A DNA stretch of 64,000 nucleotides from Xiphophorus maculatus (GCF_002775205.1 NC_036451.1:21128351-21192350); one strand, 5' to 3'; positions 48,915 through 59,960 are shown, counted from the first letter of the stretch. Notes: a model not told the origin generated them from the letters alone. Translations and numbers: made by a program.

Positions 48915-49281
48915 CTATAACTGCGAGGATTTGAGATTTTCTGTGTGTTTATTTAGGTTTCTGTGTTCTGTGGAGTCTCTGTGTTGTCCTGGCTACCCCT
49001 TGAATAGTTACACCTGTTCCTTGTTTTCCCTGATTGTCTCCCTGTGTATTTAAACCCACCTGTATTCCTTGCTTTGACATCTTGTCAAGCTGTCAAGTCC
49101 GTCATCAGTTGATTGTCCTGTTACCAGTTGCTACCAGCATTGGGCTATTAGCCTTCCGCTCATTCTGTGCTGCCTTGATTTTGGATCATTGTGCTTTTGA
49201 TCATTAAATCATCATCATTTCTCTCACCAAACCTGGGCCCACTGCATCTACCTCACCATCTACTACTGCATTTCATGACAA
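48915..49281 (+). mobile_element. MITE-like repeat, copy 2
   Basis: GATTTGAGATTTTCTGTGTG ... GTGTATTTAAACCCACCTGT ... AACCTGGGCCCACTGCATCT ... GCATTTCATGACA. It has the same landmarks in the same order as 15858-16262, which is in the opposite orientation. Diverged with small indels. No coding capacity. Confidence 0.7.
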
Positions 49282-51100
49282 TAACAATGATTACACCCAA
49301 CCTCTAATGCTTGAGCTTTGAACACGGACAATATGAAGAGAACATTAGCTGACTTTGTGGTAAATCGTCGTCTCCCAAATGGATTCTGTTTAGGGCCCAA
49401 GATTGGCTGCTGTGTTCATGTGGAGGCTGGGGTGTGTGGGGGTGGTTGGACTGTTTAAAAAAAAAAGCAAAACAAATACAAAATAATGTACATAGTCCCA
49501 TTTGAAAGCAGGCGGCATTAGCCACACACACACAGACGTAAAGGGCCTTATCTCATCTGGTCCGCTGGTTAATTTCTCCTCCGTGTGCGTGTCCCCCGGA
49601 GCTTCTTGACAATGCAACGCGTTCAGATTGGATTGTGTTCGCTCCGTTAGGCTCTTAATTGTTTGGCATTGTGGAATTTTTAATTGAGGAAGGAAGTGAA
49701 GTCACACACGCTTAGCTGTCAAAATGCATGCGTTTATTTATTTGCTGATAAACTCAATAGCCTCACGGTATTTTCACCAGTGTCACCACTTGTGCTCCCT
49801 GATTCTCCAAACAGTCATTTTGACGAGGACGCTCTTGAAACTGGAAGCTTAAATGCTGAAACTGAGGTCAGCCTCAGGCAATTAAATACGTTACGTAAGA
49901 AAGATGATTAGGTCCGATTGATTTAAACCCTTAAAACTAAGCAGGACGGCAAATGATTAATGTGACGATCACATTAGTTTGAGTGTGTAAGTTGGATCTC
50001 GAGGCTTGGAGATGCACCGTGTTATAATGATTAATTTATAGAGATTTTGTTAGGTAAAGATTGATTGACAAGTGCCATACCTAAAGCAGCCATGCCTGGA
50101 TAACCAGTCAGCCATGTTGCTGCAGTGCACCAGCACCTTTGACTGGTCAGCAAAGACAAAAGTTTTGCTTTTCTCTGTCACGGTTTTGTTGCATCTTACT
50201 TCTGATAGCTTTCTGCAATATTTGATTCTTCACAACCTTTCTGCAAACTACAGCTTCACCTAATATCATCAGAATACGGGATCATCTTATTAGGAGAGTG
50301 GGATTTGATTAATCAGATTCAAAATATGCGACATGAACTCTAGAAAGCTGAATGTTGAAACTGAATTTTTTTTTTAAGTGCTTAAAAAGTATTGTACTCA
50401 TGTGCACCTTTGAGATAATTGTACCTAAGCCGTACGGAAGGTTTTAAAAATGATTAAGCTCGATTTTCTTTACATGACAAAGCTCCTGGTGTTTTAGCAG
50501 GGGTGTGTGTGCAGTTTGGAGAGCCAGTGTAAACACATCCACTGCAGAGACTGAAGAGATGCATGTCACCCCAAAACCAAAGCTACAGACTCCTGGACTC
50601 GACCCAGAGACTTCGACTATCTCAATTAAATCACTTAGCTTGCAGTAGGGATGGCTGCTGCAAAACAGTGCAAGAAGTTGGATTGTGTCTGCAGGAGGCT
50701 GCAGTGATTGTGCCTTGAAAGCAATGATGAGACGGATCAAAGGAGGCCTGCAGAGCTCTTGCAGAAACAGTAACATGGAGGCCACTCCCTCCCTCCTATT
50801 GAGAGAGGAGTGGAGACTTCCACTAACAAGCAACCAAAAACCATAAGAAGACGAGACAGAGGATCCTGATGAAGAAAAATCACTTTTTGTTGATCCCCAT
50901 GTGAGTAACTGTTGCCTCCAAAAATCACTTTTACCTAACTGGGGCTGTAAGCAAAGACAAGTCCAAAATAAATGCAAATATAGTTTAATGTTAATCAAAG
51001 CAAATTTCAGCTACATATTGACAATACACTGATCCATGTGGACGAACTGTGGATGAATACAGCTGGAGTGTCATTATTAAGTTTCCACCTGGTCACCGAT
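49282..51100. other. Intergenic unique stretch, partly conserved-element-like
   Basis: No gene. The stretches at about 49540-49700 and 49920-50060 are balanced in composition and hold several homeodomain-type sites (CTTAATTG, TTTAATTGAGG, ATGATTAATTTA). A 184-codon minus-strand frame at 50444-50998 has no recognisable domain and is Ser/Leu-rich. Confidence 0.35.
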
Positions 51101-51351
51101 TAAATTAGATTAAAGGGGCGTGCTGTGGTGGCGCAGGGGGTTAGCACGCCCCACGTTTGGAGGCCTTAGTCCTCGACGCGGACGTCGCGGGTTCGACTCC
51201 CGGTCCCGACGACCTTTGTCGCATGTCTTCCCCCCTCTCCTCACCCTCCTTCCTGTCTGCCTACTGTACAAAAAATACGAGCCACTAGCGCCGCAAAAAC
51301 TCTTCGGAGAAAAAAATGGACAAAAAAAATAAATAAATAAATTAGATTAAA
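51101..51351 (+). mobile_element. tRNA-derived SINE with target-site duplication
   Basis: Body at 51115-51337, flanked by TAAATTAGATTAAA at 51101-51114 and 51338-51351 (14 of 14). The head holds a Pol III A box, TGGCGCAGGGGG (51129-51140), and a perfect B box, GGTTCGACTCC (51190-51200). The body is non-coding and the tail is (AAAT)n. The 70-codon open frame through the head is an artefact. Same family as 59643-59837. Confidence 0.9.
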
Positions 51352-51399
51352 AAAAAATAAATAAAATCGTTGCAAGGTTTTTGAGGATTACGGTGTTTG

Positions 51400-51690
51400 C
51401 ACAGAAGTAGCCACTCATAATCTCATTGTAATGTTACAGCCACAAACTTCACGGCATTTTGTTGAGCCTTCACGTTATGGATCAACACAAACACTGCACA
51501 ACCGTCAGTTGTTTTTACTAATAAAAATCTGAAAAGTGTGGCATGAATGTGTGTTTCATGCCACAGAAGTGATAAAAGTGGCAAACAGAGTTTGGAATTT
51601 AATCTCGGTATTAATCCAGTTGTTCCATGAATGTTTCAGAGGTCTGCTAAGAGAACATTAGTGAATAAACTTCAACAGGAAAAGTATCTT
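51400..51690 (+). mobile_element. Tc1-like 5' fragment
   Basis: GTTACAGCCACAAACTTCAC, TGGATCAACACAAACACTG, AATAAAAATCTGAAAAGTGT and TTTAATCTCGGTATTAATCC appear in the standard order, then the copy breaks off. Confidence 0.6.
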
Positions 51691-53396
51691 CTTCTAACCT
51701 GAGCTTACACTATTTTGCAAAGAGGAAAGAAACATAAACATCAGTCATTCAATGTGTAAACTGGCGTAGAAAAACCCCTACAGACATGCAGCTGGAATCC
51801 CAGCCTAAGAGAGCATTGATTTAGTGTTGCTGAATTCAAATGCAGGCCAGATTAAAAAAAAATTTTTTTTTGTAAAACTATTAAAAGCCACATGTCATTT
51901 CCAGTTTAATTCACGGTAACGCCTCGCTTTCATAGTGTAGTTCGTGTTGGACACTAGCATAAAATCCTAATGAAATACATTGAAATTTGTAGTTGAAATG
52001 TGAAAAGGACACTGTAAAACAGATTCCCTTCGAAAAAGTGGATTCTACTGTGTTTTTTTTTCTCTCTTTATTTTTTTATCCATTCCTTAAAATTTATTCT
52101 AAGACTACCTGCTGCTCTGCATCCATAAGGAACTGCTTGAATAAAGCAATCAAAGGTAGTAAAAAGCAGCTCTTAAAGTTCCCAGACTAGCAACCTGTGG
52201 CTGGAGGAAAATAAATCAGAGGTGGTTTTACGACACAGGCTCACATACTGCAGCCCTGACACAAACATCGTTCCATTTTAGAGCCGTTGAGGTCGGGCGC
52301 GGCTATCTATCTGGACTCTGATGTGTCCTTATTAAAGCAAAGCTTGGCCGAGTGCAGAGCCAGCTGGAGGAAAACAAGCTTGTTTGGCTCTTGTTTGGCT
52401 TGGTGAAGCCATGGGCCATCAGAATCTTTAATGTAAAACTTTCCTCTCTGGCTGCTCTAAATGGTGTCAGCTTCCAGAGGGCTTTGTGTGCAGCGCAGGC
52501 CCACGTGCAAGGACGCACGGGGAGGGCAAGGGGGCACACACGCATTCCTCGAATTGACGGATGGGCTCCTGCGAACGTGATCAGTGAGGTGTCTTTATTA
52601 TTTTATTAAGGGTGTGTTCCGTCTCCTCTGTCAGCTGCCTGATCCTCCCAACCTTTGAAGGAGGCAACCTCATGCCAGCGCAGGTGTCACCTTTGCTGCC
52701 TCTCCATTACCTCACATGGTCAGTTTTTCTTTACTTTGGGAGATTTACTAGAATCAATAATGAAACTTATTTCCTACCAAGGTAGCTGACTGATCTGTAA
52801 CTCTCCCCCTCTCTTCTTCTCGTCCAATCAGTCTGCGTCCTTCGGGTCTTGAGTCCGGTTCCATCGTTCTAATGTATTTGGATCAAGACCAGTCAGTGAT
52901 CCGTGCATCTTGACCGGCTCGGTGCTGTGTGATCATCGTCTGGAAAGGAAAGGGAGAAGAGTCGACATGAAGAGACAGGACATTTGATTTTACTTTTTGG
53001 ATCAGAATATGGCTAAAAATAACTCGCTCTTTGCACTTTGTCCGTTTTTGCTATAGTACATACGTAGATTTCAATGCATTTTGTTGAGATTTTATGTGAC
53101 ACACCAGAGGTCCTGCAGCTTTTAGACCCGTTTCTGCTTCAACACACAATAATCAGGTCATCACTGACCCTAGAGTTCCTCATTTCTCATGTAAAATTTA
53201 TCATGACAAGAATTTTGATTTATTGTTTTCTCAGTAAACTTCAATTACTGACTTCTTTTTTTAAACTGACAGCTTTTTTGTACTATTTTCTTTACCGTTT
53301 GTTCCACGAGAACGTCAACAACACCAATAACTTCGAAAACATTAAATGCAGTTACTTTGTGAGAATTACACTTCTTTAAGTTATTTAGGTGAAGAA
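51691..53396. other. Intergenic non-coding stretch
   Basis: No gene. A very short Tc1-like scrap (TTCAATGCATTTTGTTGAGA and TTTTATGTGACACACCAG) lies at 53070-53108. Confidence 0.4.
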
Positions 53397-53585
53397 ACCT
53401 GTGTCAAATGGGAATGTTTTTCCAAGGACAACATTTGTGTTTGCGGAACTGTGAATGCTGTGCCACGCAGTCACAGCTATACAGTTACCTAAAAAAACAA
53501 AAAGCATTAAATAATTAATAATTAGTATCACAATAGTACCACAACATATCACAATGAAATTATAAGTCCATATTGCTCCCCACCT
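53397..53585 (+). mobile_element. Partial copy of the GTCCATATC-ended MITE
   Basis: ACATTTGTGTTTGCGGAACT ... AGCTATACAGTTACCTAAAA ... ATCACAATAGTACCACAACA ... AAGTCCATATTGCTCCCC matches the 3' halves of 20750-20930 and 45831-46208. Confidence 0.5.
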
Positions 53586-55749
53586 CCTACTCTCTCCCTG
53601 CATGAGCTAATAACACCCTGAATTGTTTAAAAAAAAAGAAAAGAAGAAAAAATAACAACTGAACACGACCAGCAGCTTCCTGACCGGCATTAAGGTTTGC
53701 TGAAACATGCATGATCTTCTGAGGTTGGGATGTTCTACTGGGAAGCTCAAAGCTATTGCATTTCCAGTATCGACACACACTGGTAACGCAATCCACACCT
53801 GCAGAAGGACTTTTACGTACTTTGGCCGAGTGCTGACGGGCTCACATGACTAGAGGCGTATCATCCCGTCCTTCCTCATGCAGACAAGTAAGTTGCACCT
53901 TAAATTAATAATCATCTGAGATTTTCTTTAGCTTTTCCAGCTCTCTCCTATGATACACATAATATGCCAATGGGTGAAGAATTGAGTTTTTCCTCTCTAA
54001 AGTGTAGGTTGGGAACCCAAAACAGTCACCAACAGGGATCATGAAATGTTATAATTGATAAGGCACTAAATAATTATTTTGGACCAAGTGGAAAGCAGGC
54101 TGAGGGGAGGGGATAGATGAAATGGAGGAAGGGAGGTAAAGAAATACATAAGACCTGAAACAGATTTTAAAAGAAAAAATTTTAAAGAAAAACTAACCTA
54201 AGAAAACAAATTCAAAGAGATGGAAATAGATAAACTTACAAGGAAAAGGTTGAGATGGCAAGATGTGGTCAAAATAGAAACAAAGCAGAAATCCAAAATT
54301 TGAATTTATCATAGCTAATAATATTATTGCTTTATTATTATTAGTATCACTATCATTAGAAGTATTGTTATTTTTATTATGACCTGGAATTTAATCAACA
54401 ACTTTTATGTATATTTTTTCCTGTGTAAAACTTTTTTTTTTTACCTTTCTTTCCCTGCTATATCAACAAAAACACACTGAATACCTAAAGCACACAGCTT
54501 TTTTTTTTTTTTTTTGCACATTTCATTTTGTTTTTGTGTCTGCTCACTTGATCTTAACATCTTTAACTGATTTCTCTATATCACAATAAAAAAAATACAT
54601 GCGTTTACTGACATATAAATGGCATTAGAACAACTGGAGGGTCATCAACAATTCATGTTCTGATCATTTCAGGCAAAAAAATCTTTAAAAAAGAGTTATT
54701 CAAGATCAATCTAACGTCCCGAGGAAGAGCTTTTCAGTAGCCTTCATCGGAGTGTAAACTGTGTGTGTGTGCGACATGTTGAGCCGAATCTAAAGGTGCA
54801 GGCAAAGCCAACAAGAGAATTACGCTCTACTATCATCAGACACAAAGGTCAAACTCATTGCACTCACCCTGAGCAGATCATCACTGTGCCTGCCATCTTC
54901 CTCCTTACAGACATTTCATCCCCGTGACTCATGCTTGACCTCATACCCTGTCACCAGGCCTCCCTGCTTGCATTCAGCCCTGGGCTTTGATGAAGCTGAG
55001 AACACAAAGGGCTGTGAGCAACTCGCTCCTGCATCCGAAGAGACGGGAAGAAGGAAACGGGGAAGAAAGAAACGAGGAAGAAAGCGGATGTTTTGTGTTA
55101 CATTAAAGTCAAATAAAGACCTGATTGAGATGTGGCTCAGCAGAAACGGGAGAAAAGCTCAAAGATGTTGATGAGCTCATTGGGAACCTGCTGTTATGAG
55201 GGTGACCTCTGGAGGACCAGAGAGGAAAATGGTGTGTGGAGTGGCCTCAGGCGGGGAAAAAAAGAAAAAAGCACAGCATGCAGGCGAGAGTGCGAACGGA
55301 TCCAACTCAAGCCTAAAATTAAAATCAGCGTGCAACTCGATTTGACGTGAAGGCAACTGCTTTGTTGACAATCAAGGCGACGTTAAGCAACCTTGACGTG
55401 TTTGCGTCAGAGCAGAGCGCGGTTCTGGCGTCCAACTTGTGCATCTTTTTTTTTTTTTTTTCCAGGAACAAACCGTCTGCAGTGTACTCCATCAGGCTCG
55501 GTTTCTGTCACTCAGACAGCCTCACTCTCAAGCTGCCAGGGTCACTTTCCGTCTCGTGGTGCACATGAATGAAAACATGCCAGACATCAAATCTGAACGA
55601 CATGTTCTGCTCTAAATCCTACAGGTATCGCATCGCAGCGCCGGCCGCACGCAGCAGAACCTGTAGGCCGGTCTCCAGCTGCGATTTCCACCCACAAGTT
55701 TACTCAAACTCCAACTTAAAAGATTGATTTTTAAATTATTTTTCCAATA
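53586..55749. other. Intergenic non-coding stretch
   Basis: No gene supported. T runs near 54430 and 54500 and an ATT-rich patch near 54310-54380 are the only simple features. Confidence 0.4.
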
Positions 55750-56146
55750 TACAGTACAGGCCAAAAGTTTGGACACACCTTTTAATTCAATGAGTTTCCT
55801 TTATTTTCATGACTATTGACATTGTAGATTCACACTGAAGGCATCAAAACTATGAATAACACATGTGGAAATATGCACTAAACAAAAAAGTGTAAAACAA
55901 CTGAAAATACCCCTTATATTCTAGTTTCTTCAAAGTAGCAACCTTTTGCTGTGATTACTGTTTTGCACACACTCTGCATTTTCTTGATGAGCTTCAAGAG
56001 GTCGTCACCTGAAATGGTTTTCACTTCATAGGTCAACCTGCCCTGTCAGGTTAATAAGTGGGATTTCTTGCCTTATAAATAGTCATGAAAATAAAGAAAA
56101 CCCATTGAATTAGAAAGGTGTGTCCAAACTTTTGGTCTGTACTATA
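55750..56146. mobile_element. Tc1/mariner MITE with TA target duplication
   Basis: The body at 55752-56144 is flanked by TA. The left end CAGTACAGGCCAAAAGTTTG and the right end (on the minus strand) TAGTACAGACCAAAAGTTTG are inverted and extend through GACACACCTT. This is the standard fish mariner-type terminal repeat. The 393-bp element has no intact transposase. Confidence 0.8.
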
Positions 56147-56159
56147 TATACAGTATATA

Positions 56160-56226
<67 letters not shown>
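56146..56226. repeat. (TA)n microsatellite abutting the mariner MITE
   Basis: Starts with the palindrome TATACAGTATATACTGTATA and continues as about 60 bp of pure TA. Tyr-Ile frames across it are artefacts. Confidence 0.9.
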
Positions 56227-56229
<3 letters not shown>

Positions 56230-56888
56230 TTTTCTCTCTCACATTTCAGTGACTAGTGTGTGGCAAGCATAAGAACATGTGCAAACCCTCATTGATGTTT
56301 CAGTTTCACAACAGTCTTACAAACAGCCACCTGCACTCTGAACACCCTTCACATAGCATTCATTTAGGTCCCAATTGCAAATTAGTGTGATTCACTACAC
56401 AGACTCGGCGGCATCAAAGTTAATTAGGGGCAGCAAACAAAGCCAGGCGACAATAAAAAAACCGACACCGAAAGTCGTTGTGACAGACAGAAAAGGAGTC
56501 TGATTGATAACCGGTCAGATTCTGTCAGGTTGCCCGGATCACGTGGACGTGCATGCAGATAGCCAGCTCTCTCTCTCTCTCTCCTCTTCCAAACGACGTG
56601 CCTCTGTCACTGACTGATTGCATAACTTGTAAAAGATGCGCTCAATAATGCATGGTCAGACTAGACAGAAGCAGTCTGATGGAAAACCTTACCTCAACAA
56701 CAAAACTAGAGGTCCGGCTGCAACCTGTGGCTCGGTTGCGTGTGTGTGTCTGCTTGGTCCAAAATGGCCAATGCCAGCAAAAGTGTGAGAGTCAAGTTTC
56801 TTTGTAGATAGTGCTCAAACTTTTGGATGATTGGTTGCGTAGACCTCTGTTAGATGCTCAAGACTAACCCTGCTTTAAACTTTCCCCC
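56227..56888. other. Intergenic non-coding stretch
   Basis: No gene recognised; a (TC)n run lies near 56568-56584. Confidence 0.45.
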
Positions 56889-57190
56889 AGACCTATCCGC
56901 TGTCTTGGTCTTCATGGTGCTGCTTGTTCACTAATGTTTGATCACTGATGCTCTCCAGCAAAACTTTCATGGAACAGCTGAATTATTTGAGATTAAACAG
57001 AGTTGGGTGCCATTTTATCACCAAGTAACCTCTGAAGGCTGTTGTTTGCGCCGCATTTTATTTGTGGGTATCAAGGTAAAGTATAGTGACTATCACTGCA
57101 TGTTTAGTAAACATTCTGAAAACCATGCGTTCTTTACTTTCCTTACTTTGTGTAGGTCTCTCACATTCAAAAATGCATTAACGTTAGCAG
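56889..57190 (-). mobile_element. Tc1-like fragment just upstream of echdc2
   Basis: TCTTGGTCTTCATGGTGCTG, GTTCACTAATG, TAACCTCTGAAGGCTGTTG and GCATTTTATTTGTGGGTATC are inverse landmarks of the Tc1 5' third. An 87-codon open frame here is a remnant. It ends about 300 bp before the echdc2 start. Confidence 0.6.
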
Positions 57191-57300
57191 GTATAGCATG
57201 AAAAAAAACCCCTGTGAACACACTAGTAATAGTTAAAATAATTTCGATATGCGTCTATTTATATAAATGTAAGTTAAACTGATGATAACCGTGAATAAAA

Positions 57301-57488
57301 GGAGTCGCTCACTCGGCGTTGTCGCTGCTGTAGTTGTTGACTGCGTCCAGGAGCAGGCAAGTCCCTCCTTCCTCAGGAAGGAACCTGCAGCAAACTTCCT
57401 GCTGCCCTCGACCAGACACTTTTTTCCCTAGTTCCTCTCACTCCGCTTCTTTTAGGACCAAATTATTATTTTTTTTAAAAAACTGAAC
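57301..57488 (+). promoter_or_regulatory. echdc2: echdc2 5' UTR and promoter region
   Basis: Pyrimidine-rich and GC-raised, without a TATA box. It includes CTTCCTCAGGAAGG (a palindromic ETS-like site near 57368-57381) and ACTTCCTGCTGC near 57395. A CpG-rich first exon follows. This fits a housekeeping-type promoter; the start site is not defined. Confidence 0.45.
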
Positions 57489-57729
57489 ATGGCATCTGTC
57501 CTTTACAGGCTGGCAGTACCGAGGTGCTCTCTGTTGCGGCGCTTGGCTGTGCCACGGCGGGAAACGCAACGACTTGAACACCATGGGTTACACCGGGACG
57601 GGACGCGACTGGTAGCCGGGGGAAGTCGCTCTCTCGCGGCCTGCAGCCGCGCCGACAGCCGCTCACAGCACACAGCGGCGGAGGTGTCCGTGGAGGTGGA
57701 CCTAAAGCGGCTAGAGGGACAGGACGAGG
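57489..57729 (+). CDS. echdc2: echdc2 coding exon 1: mitochondrial targeting region
   Basis: The predicted gene has eleven coding exons at 57489-57729, 58695-58762, 58831-58918, 59000-59086, 59174-59266, 61249-61305, 61405-61467, 61555-61679, 63073-63123, 63212-63259 and 63418-63495. Together they total 999 nt, or 332 residues, in one unbroken frame. The product is the crotonase-superfamily protein ECHDC2, an enoyl-CoA hydratase-like mitochondrial protein whose exact substrate is not settled. Exon 1 gives residues 1-80. The ATG has A at -3 and G at +4. Residues 1-45 are rich in Arg with almost no acids, as in matrix-targeting peptides, and contain the string R-L-A-V-P-R twice (7-12 and 18-23). 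This leader is longer than in mammals (human protein about 292 residues). The exon is CpG-rich. The donor is GAGG|GTAGGG. Confidence 0.85.
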
Positions 57730-58694
57730 GTAGGGACACATTTAAAAAAAAAAACACACACATTGTTATTATTATCATAATTATAGCTCGACAGCAGTCA
57801 TGTTAGCTGGTACATGTTATTCATTTGGTGGGTTATTTACTAATAGTTAAATCTTTTGTATGGAGTGCAAGCATCCGCGCAGCTACTTGGTTACTTATAA
57901 AGGAAGAAGCAGCAGCATTCCCACAGGTGACCCACTTCTGGATTATTATTAGAAGGTAGAGTTGTGTTTGTCTCACAAGGGAAATCAGAGAGTAAATTAT
58001 GTCTTTGTGCGGCTATACCTGAAACCACAGCCGGGCCAAAGTTCAACGGAGCCTTGAGAAGAACTTCCTTTAGGGGGCTTCACTTCCGGTCAAACCCACC
58101 ACTGCTGACATTTTTTAATATGGTCCATCGTTGATTGTTTGTTGTCTGGACATTTAATATGAGATGGTCTATTGGTAACTAGGGAACCCCTAGTGGTCAA
58201 TTTAAAGTCTATAAATTAGCTATTCTAAATTAGCCGTTTCAGAGGCTTGTTCTTTATCAGCAAATGTAAAATTTGAGATGTATAATGTGTGAGAATTCAA
58301 GTGCGCTTTGGGGAAACTTCAAAGCACACTGCCTGTCAGCTGGCTGAGTAAAAGGTAATACACACAAACTTGTTTAGAAATATTTCTGGTTCCAAAAAAA
58401 CCAACAGACGTTTAATAAAGTTGAAATCAAATATAATAAAATAAGCGGCTGTAGGAATAATTGTCGCTTTCCTGTTTGGGAATCCCATGCTGGCTCAATA
58501 ATTTCACACCAGTTCCAACAACTCAAACTCACAGAAAATAGGAAGTGACTAGTCTACTTCCACTGCACACAGCCAGAGCAGGGAAGGGGTGATGAACTTT
58601 GCTGACAATCAGTAGCTTATACACCTACAGGTTTAATGAATCCGTTCATTATTAACCATTCGGGTTAACGTCTTGTGTTTTGTTTGCCCCCCAG

Positions 58695-58762
58695 GAATAG
58701 TGGAAGTGCTGATGTGCCGACACAGAGCAAGGAACGCTCTCGGTCACACGTTTGTGTCACAG
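58695..58762 (+). CDS. echdc2: echdc2 coding exon 2
   Basis: Acceptor CCCCAG, donor CAG|GTGAGC. Residues 81-103, G-I-V-E-V-L-M-C-R-H-R-A-R-N-A-L, the first crotonase strand and the R-N-A-L turn common to the family. Its first two bases complete the Gly codon begun in exon 1. Confidence 0.92.
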
Positions 58763-58830
58763 GTGAGCAGACCTGTCTACATCACACACATTCACACAAC
58801 AGACACAGACCTGAACTCTTTTGTGTGCAG

Positions 58831-58918
58831 ATGAGGGAGCTGGTGTCCACTCTGTCCCATGACTCAGCGGCTCGTGTGGTGATCTTCAGGAGTTTGGTGC
58901 CGGGAGTCTTCTGTGCAG
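58831..58918 (+). CDS. echdc2: echdc2 coding exon 3
   Basis: Acceptor GTGTGCAG, donor GCAG|GTGAGG. Residues 104-132 plus one base, ending V-P-G-V-F-C-A, which leads into the first oxyanion-hole motif C-A-G-A-D-L-K-E-R shared with exon 4. Confidence 0.93.
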
Positions 58919-58999
58919 GTGAGGGGGCGGGAGGGGGTACCAGGCTCTGCCGGAAAGTTCCCAGTGAATCTGTGAACCAATAACAATTTCTGTTCACAG

Positions 59000-59086
59000 G
59001 TGCCGACCTGAAAGAACGTGCGTTGATGGACAACTCCGAGTCCGATCTGTTTGTTCACAGCCTGCGCTCCCTCATGACTCAAATAG
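59000..59086 (+). CDS. echdc2: echdc2 coding exon 4
   Basis: Acceptor TTCACAG, donor ATAG|GTAGCG. Residues 133-161 plus one base. It opens with G133-A-D-L-K-E-R (oxyanion hole, CoA-thioester carbonyl binding) and continues as helix F-V-H-S-L-R-S-L-M. Confidence 0.92.
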
Positions 59087-59173
59087 GTAGCGAGAGCATC
59101 AATATACGGGGTTGAATGATGAGTTTGGAGTGGAGCTTTGAACTTTCCTCACCTCGTCTTACTGCCTCGGCAG

Positions 59174-59266
59174 CGATATTACCCACGCCCACCATCGCAG
59201 CGATGGACGGCGTCGCCCTGGGAGGTGGACTGGAGCTCGCGCTGGCCTGCGACCTGCGCACTGCCT
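59174..59266 (+). CDS. echdc2: echdc2 coding exon 5, first catalytic glutamate
   Basis: Acceptor CTCGGCAG, donor GCCT|GTGAGT. Residues 162-192: [12 protein letters not shown]182-L-A-L-A-C-D. G178-G179-G180 form the second oxyanion half, and E182 aligns with the first catalytic glutamate of mitochondrial enoyl-CoA hydratase. Confidence 0.94.
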
Positions 59267-59589
59267 GTGAGTGACCTCACCTTTCAAAAGCCTGGCTGGG
59301 AAAAGGCGCACGGCTGCTCAGTCAGGTGATGCTAATTCAGCTGGAAGGGGGACGTCATGTTCTCTCTTTGCAGCTGTCAGTAATCCAGTCATATAAGGTC
59401 AGCGGGTGAGTTTACACAGGGTGACGGAGGATAGGAACTTCCATTTTCAGTCTTTGCGTTAGACTGACAGTTCCCAGATTGCATCAGTGTTGCTCAGAGC
59501 AGTGGCGCTCACCGTGAGGTACTGGTGTGTACCAAGGTCTCACAAAAAAATATTCTCAGTGGGCATATAACCTGCAAAAGTATTCGTCT

Positions 59590-59960
59590 GTTTTTAACAT
59601 TCACATTTTGTGAGGTAACAACCCCAGATCTCAATGTATTTTTTATTTTTTTCTCCCCTCCAGAGGGTCTTTTGTGGGCTCTAGTGTCCCTTATATGAAA
59701 GTAGGCTGACAAGAGAGGGGGGAAGACATGCGGCAAATATCACCGGGTCCGGGAATCTAACTCGCGACGGCTGCGTCAAGGACTCAAGGCCTCCAAACAT
59801 GGGTCGCGCTATCCCCTACGCCACCACAGCACGCCCCATCTCAATGTATTTTAATGGTATTTTATGTGAAATCCCATTAAAAAAGCATACAAAAACTGTG
59901 AACTGGAAGTGCTGGACCCTAATGTGGGTTGATTCAAAGCATCGATTCTTATGCACAGCT
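59590..59960 (+). mobile_element. Tc1-like 5' fragment interrupted by a SINE
   Basis: Plus-strand Tc1 landmarks GCAAAAGTATTCGTCTG and TCACATTTTGTGAGGTAACA, then ATCTCAATGTATTTT, are interrupted at 59643 by the SINE and resume at 59838 with ATCTCAATGTATTTTAATGG and TTTTATGTGAAATCCCATTA. The interruption gives the order of events: Tc1 first, SINE second. Confidence 0.7.
59628..59852 (-). mobile_element. tRNA-derived SINE, antisense in echdc2 intron 5
   Basis: Body at 59643-59837 on the minus strand, flanked by ATCTCAATGTATTTT at 59628-59642 and 59838-59852 (15 of 15). The A box TGGCGTAGGGGA is at 59823-59812. The B box is mutated (AGTTAGATTCC, 59762-59752), so Pol III activity is probably lost. 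Same family as 51115-51337. Confidence 0.9.

Noticed and set aside
50444..50998. 184-codon minus-strand frame
   Set aside because: Long by local standards but Ser/Leu-rich, with no domain, acceptor, donor or promoter support.
51120..51332. 70-codon frame and possible tRNA gene
   Set aside because: The A and B boxes belong to a SINE head; the body and target duplications show a retroposon, and no complete cloverleaf is present.
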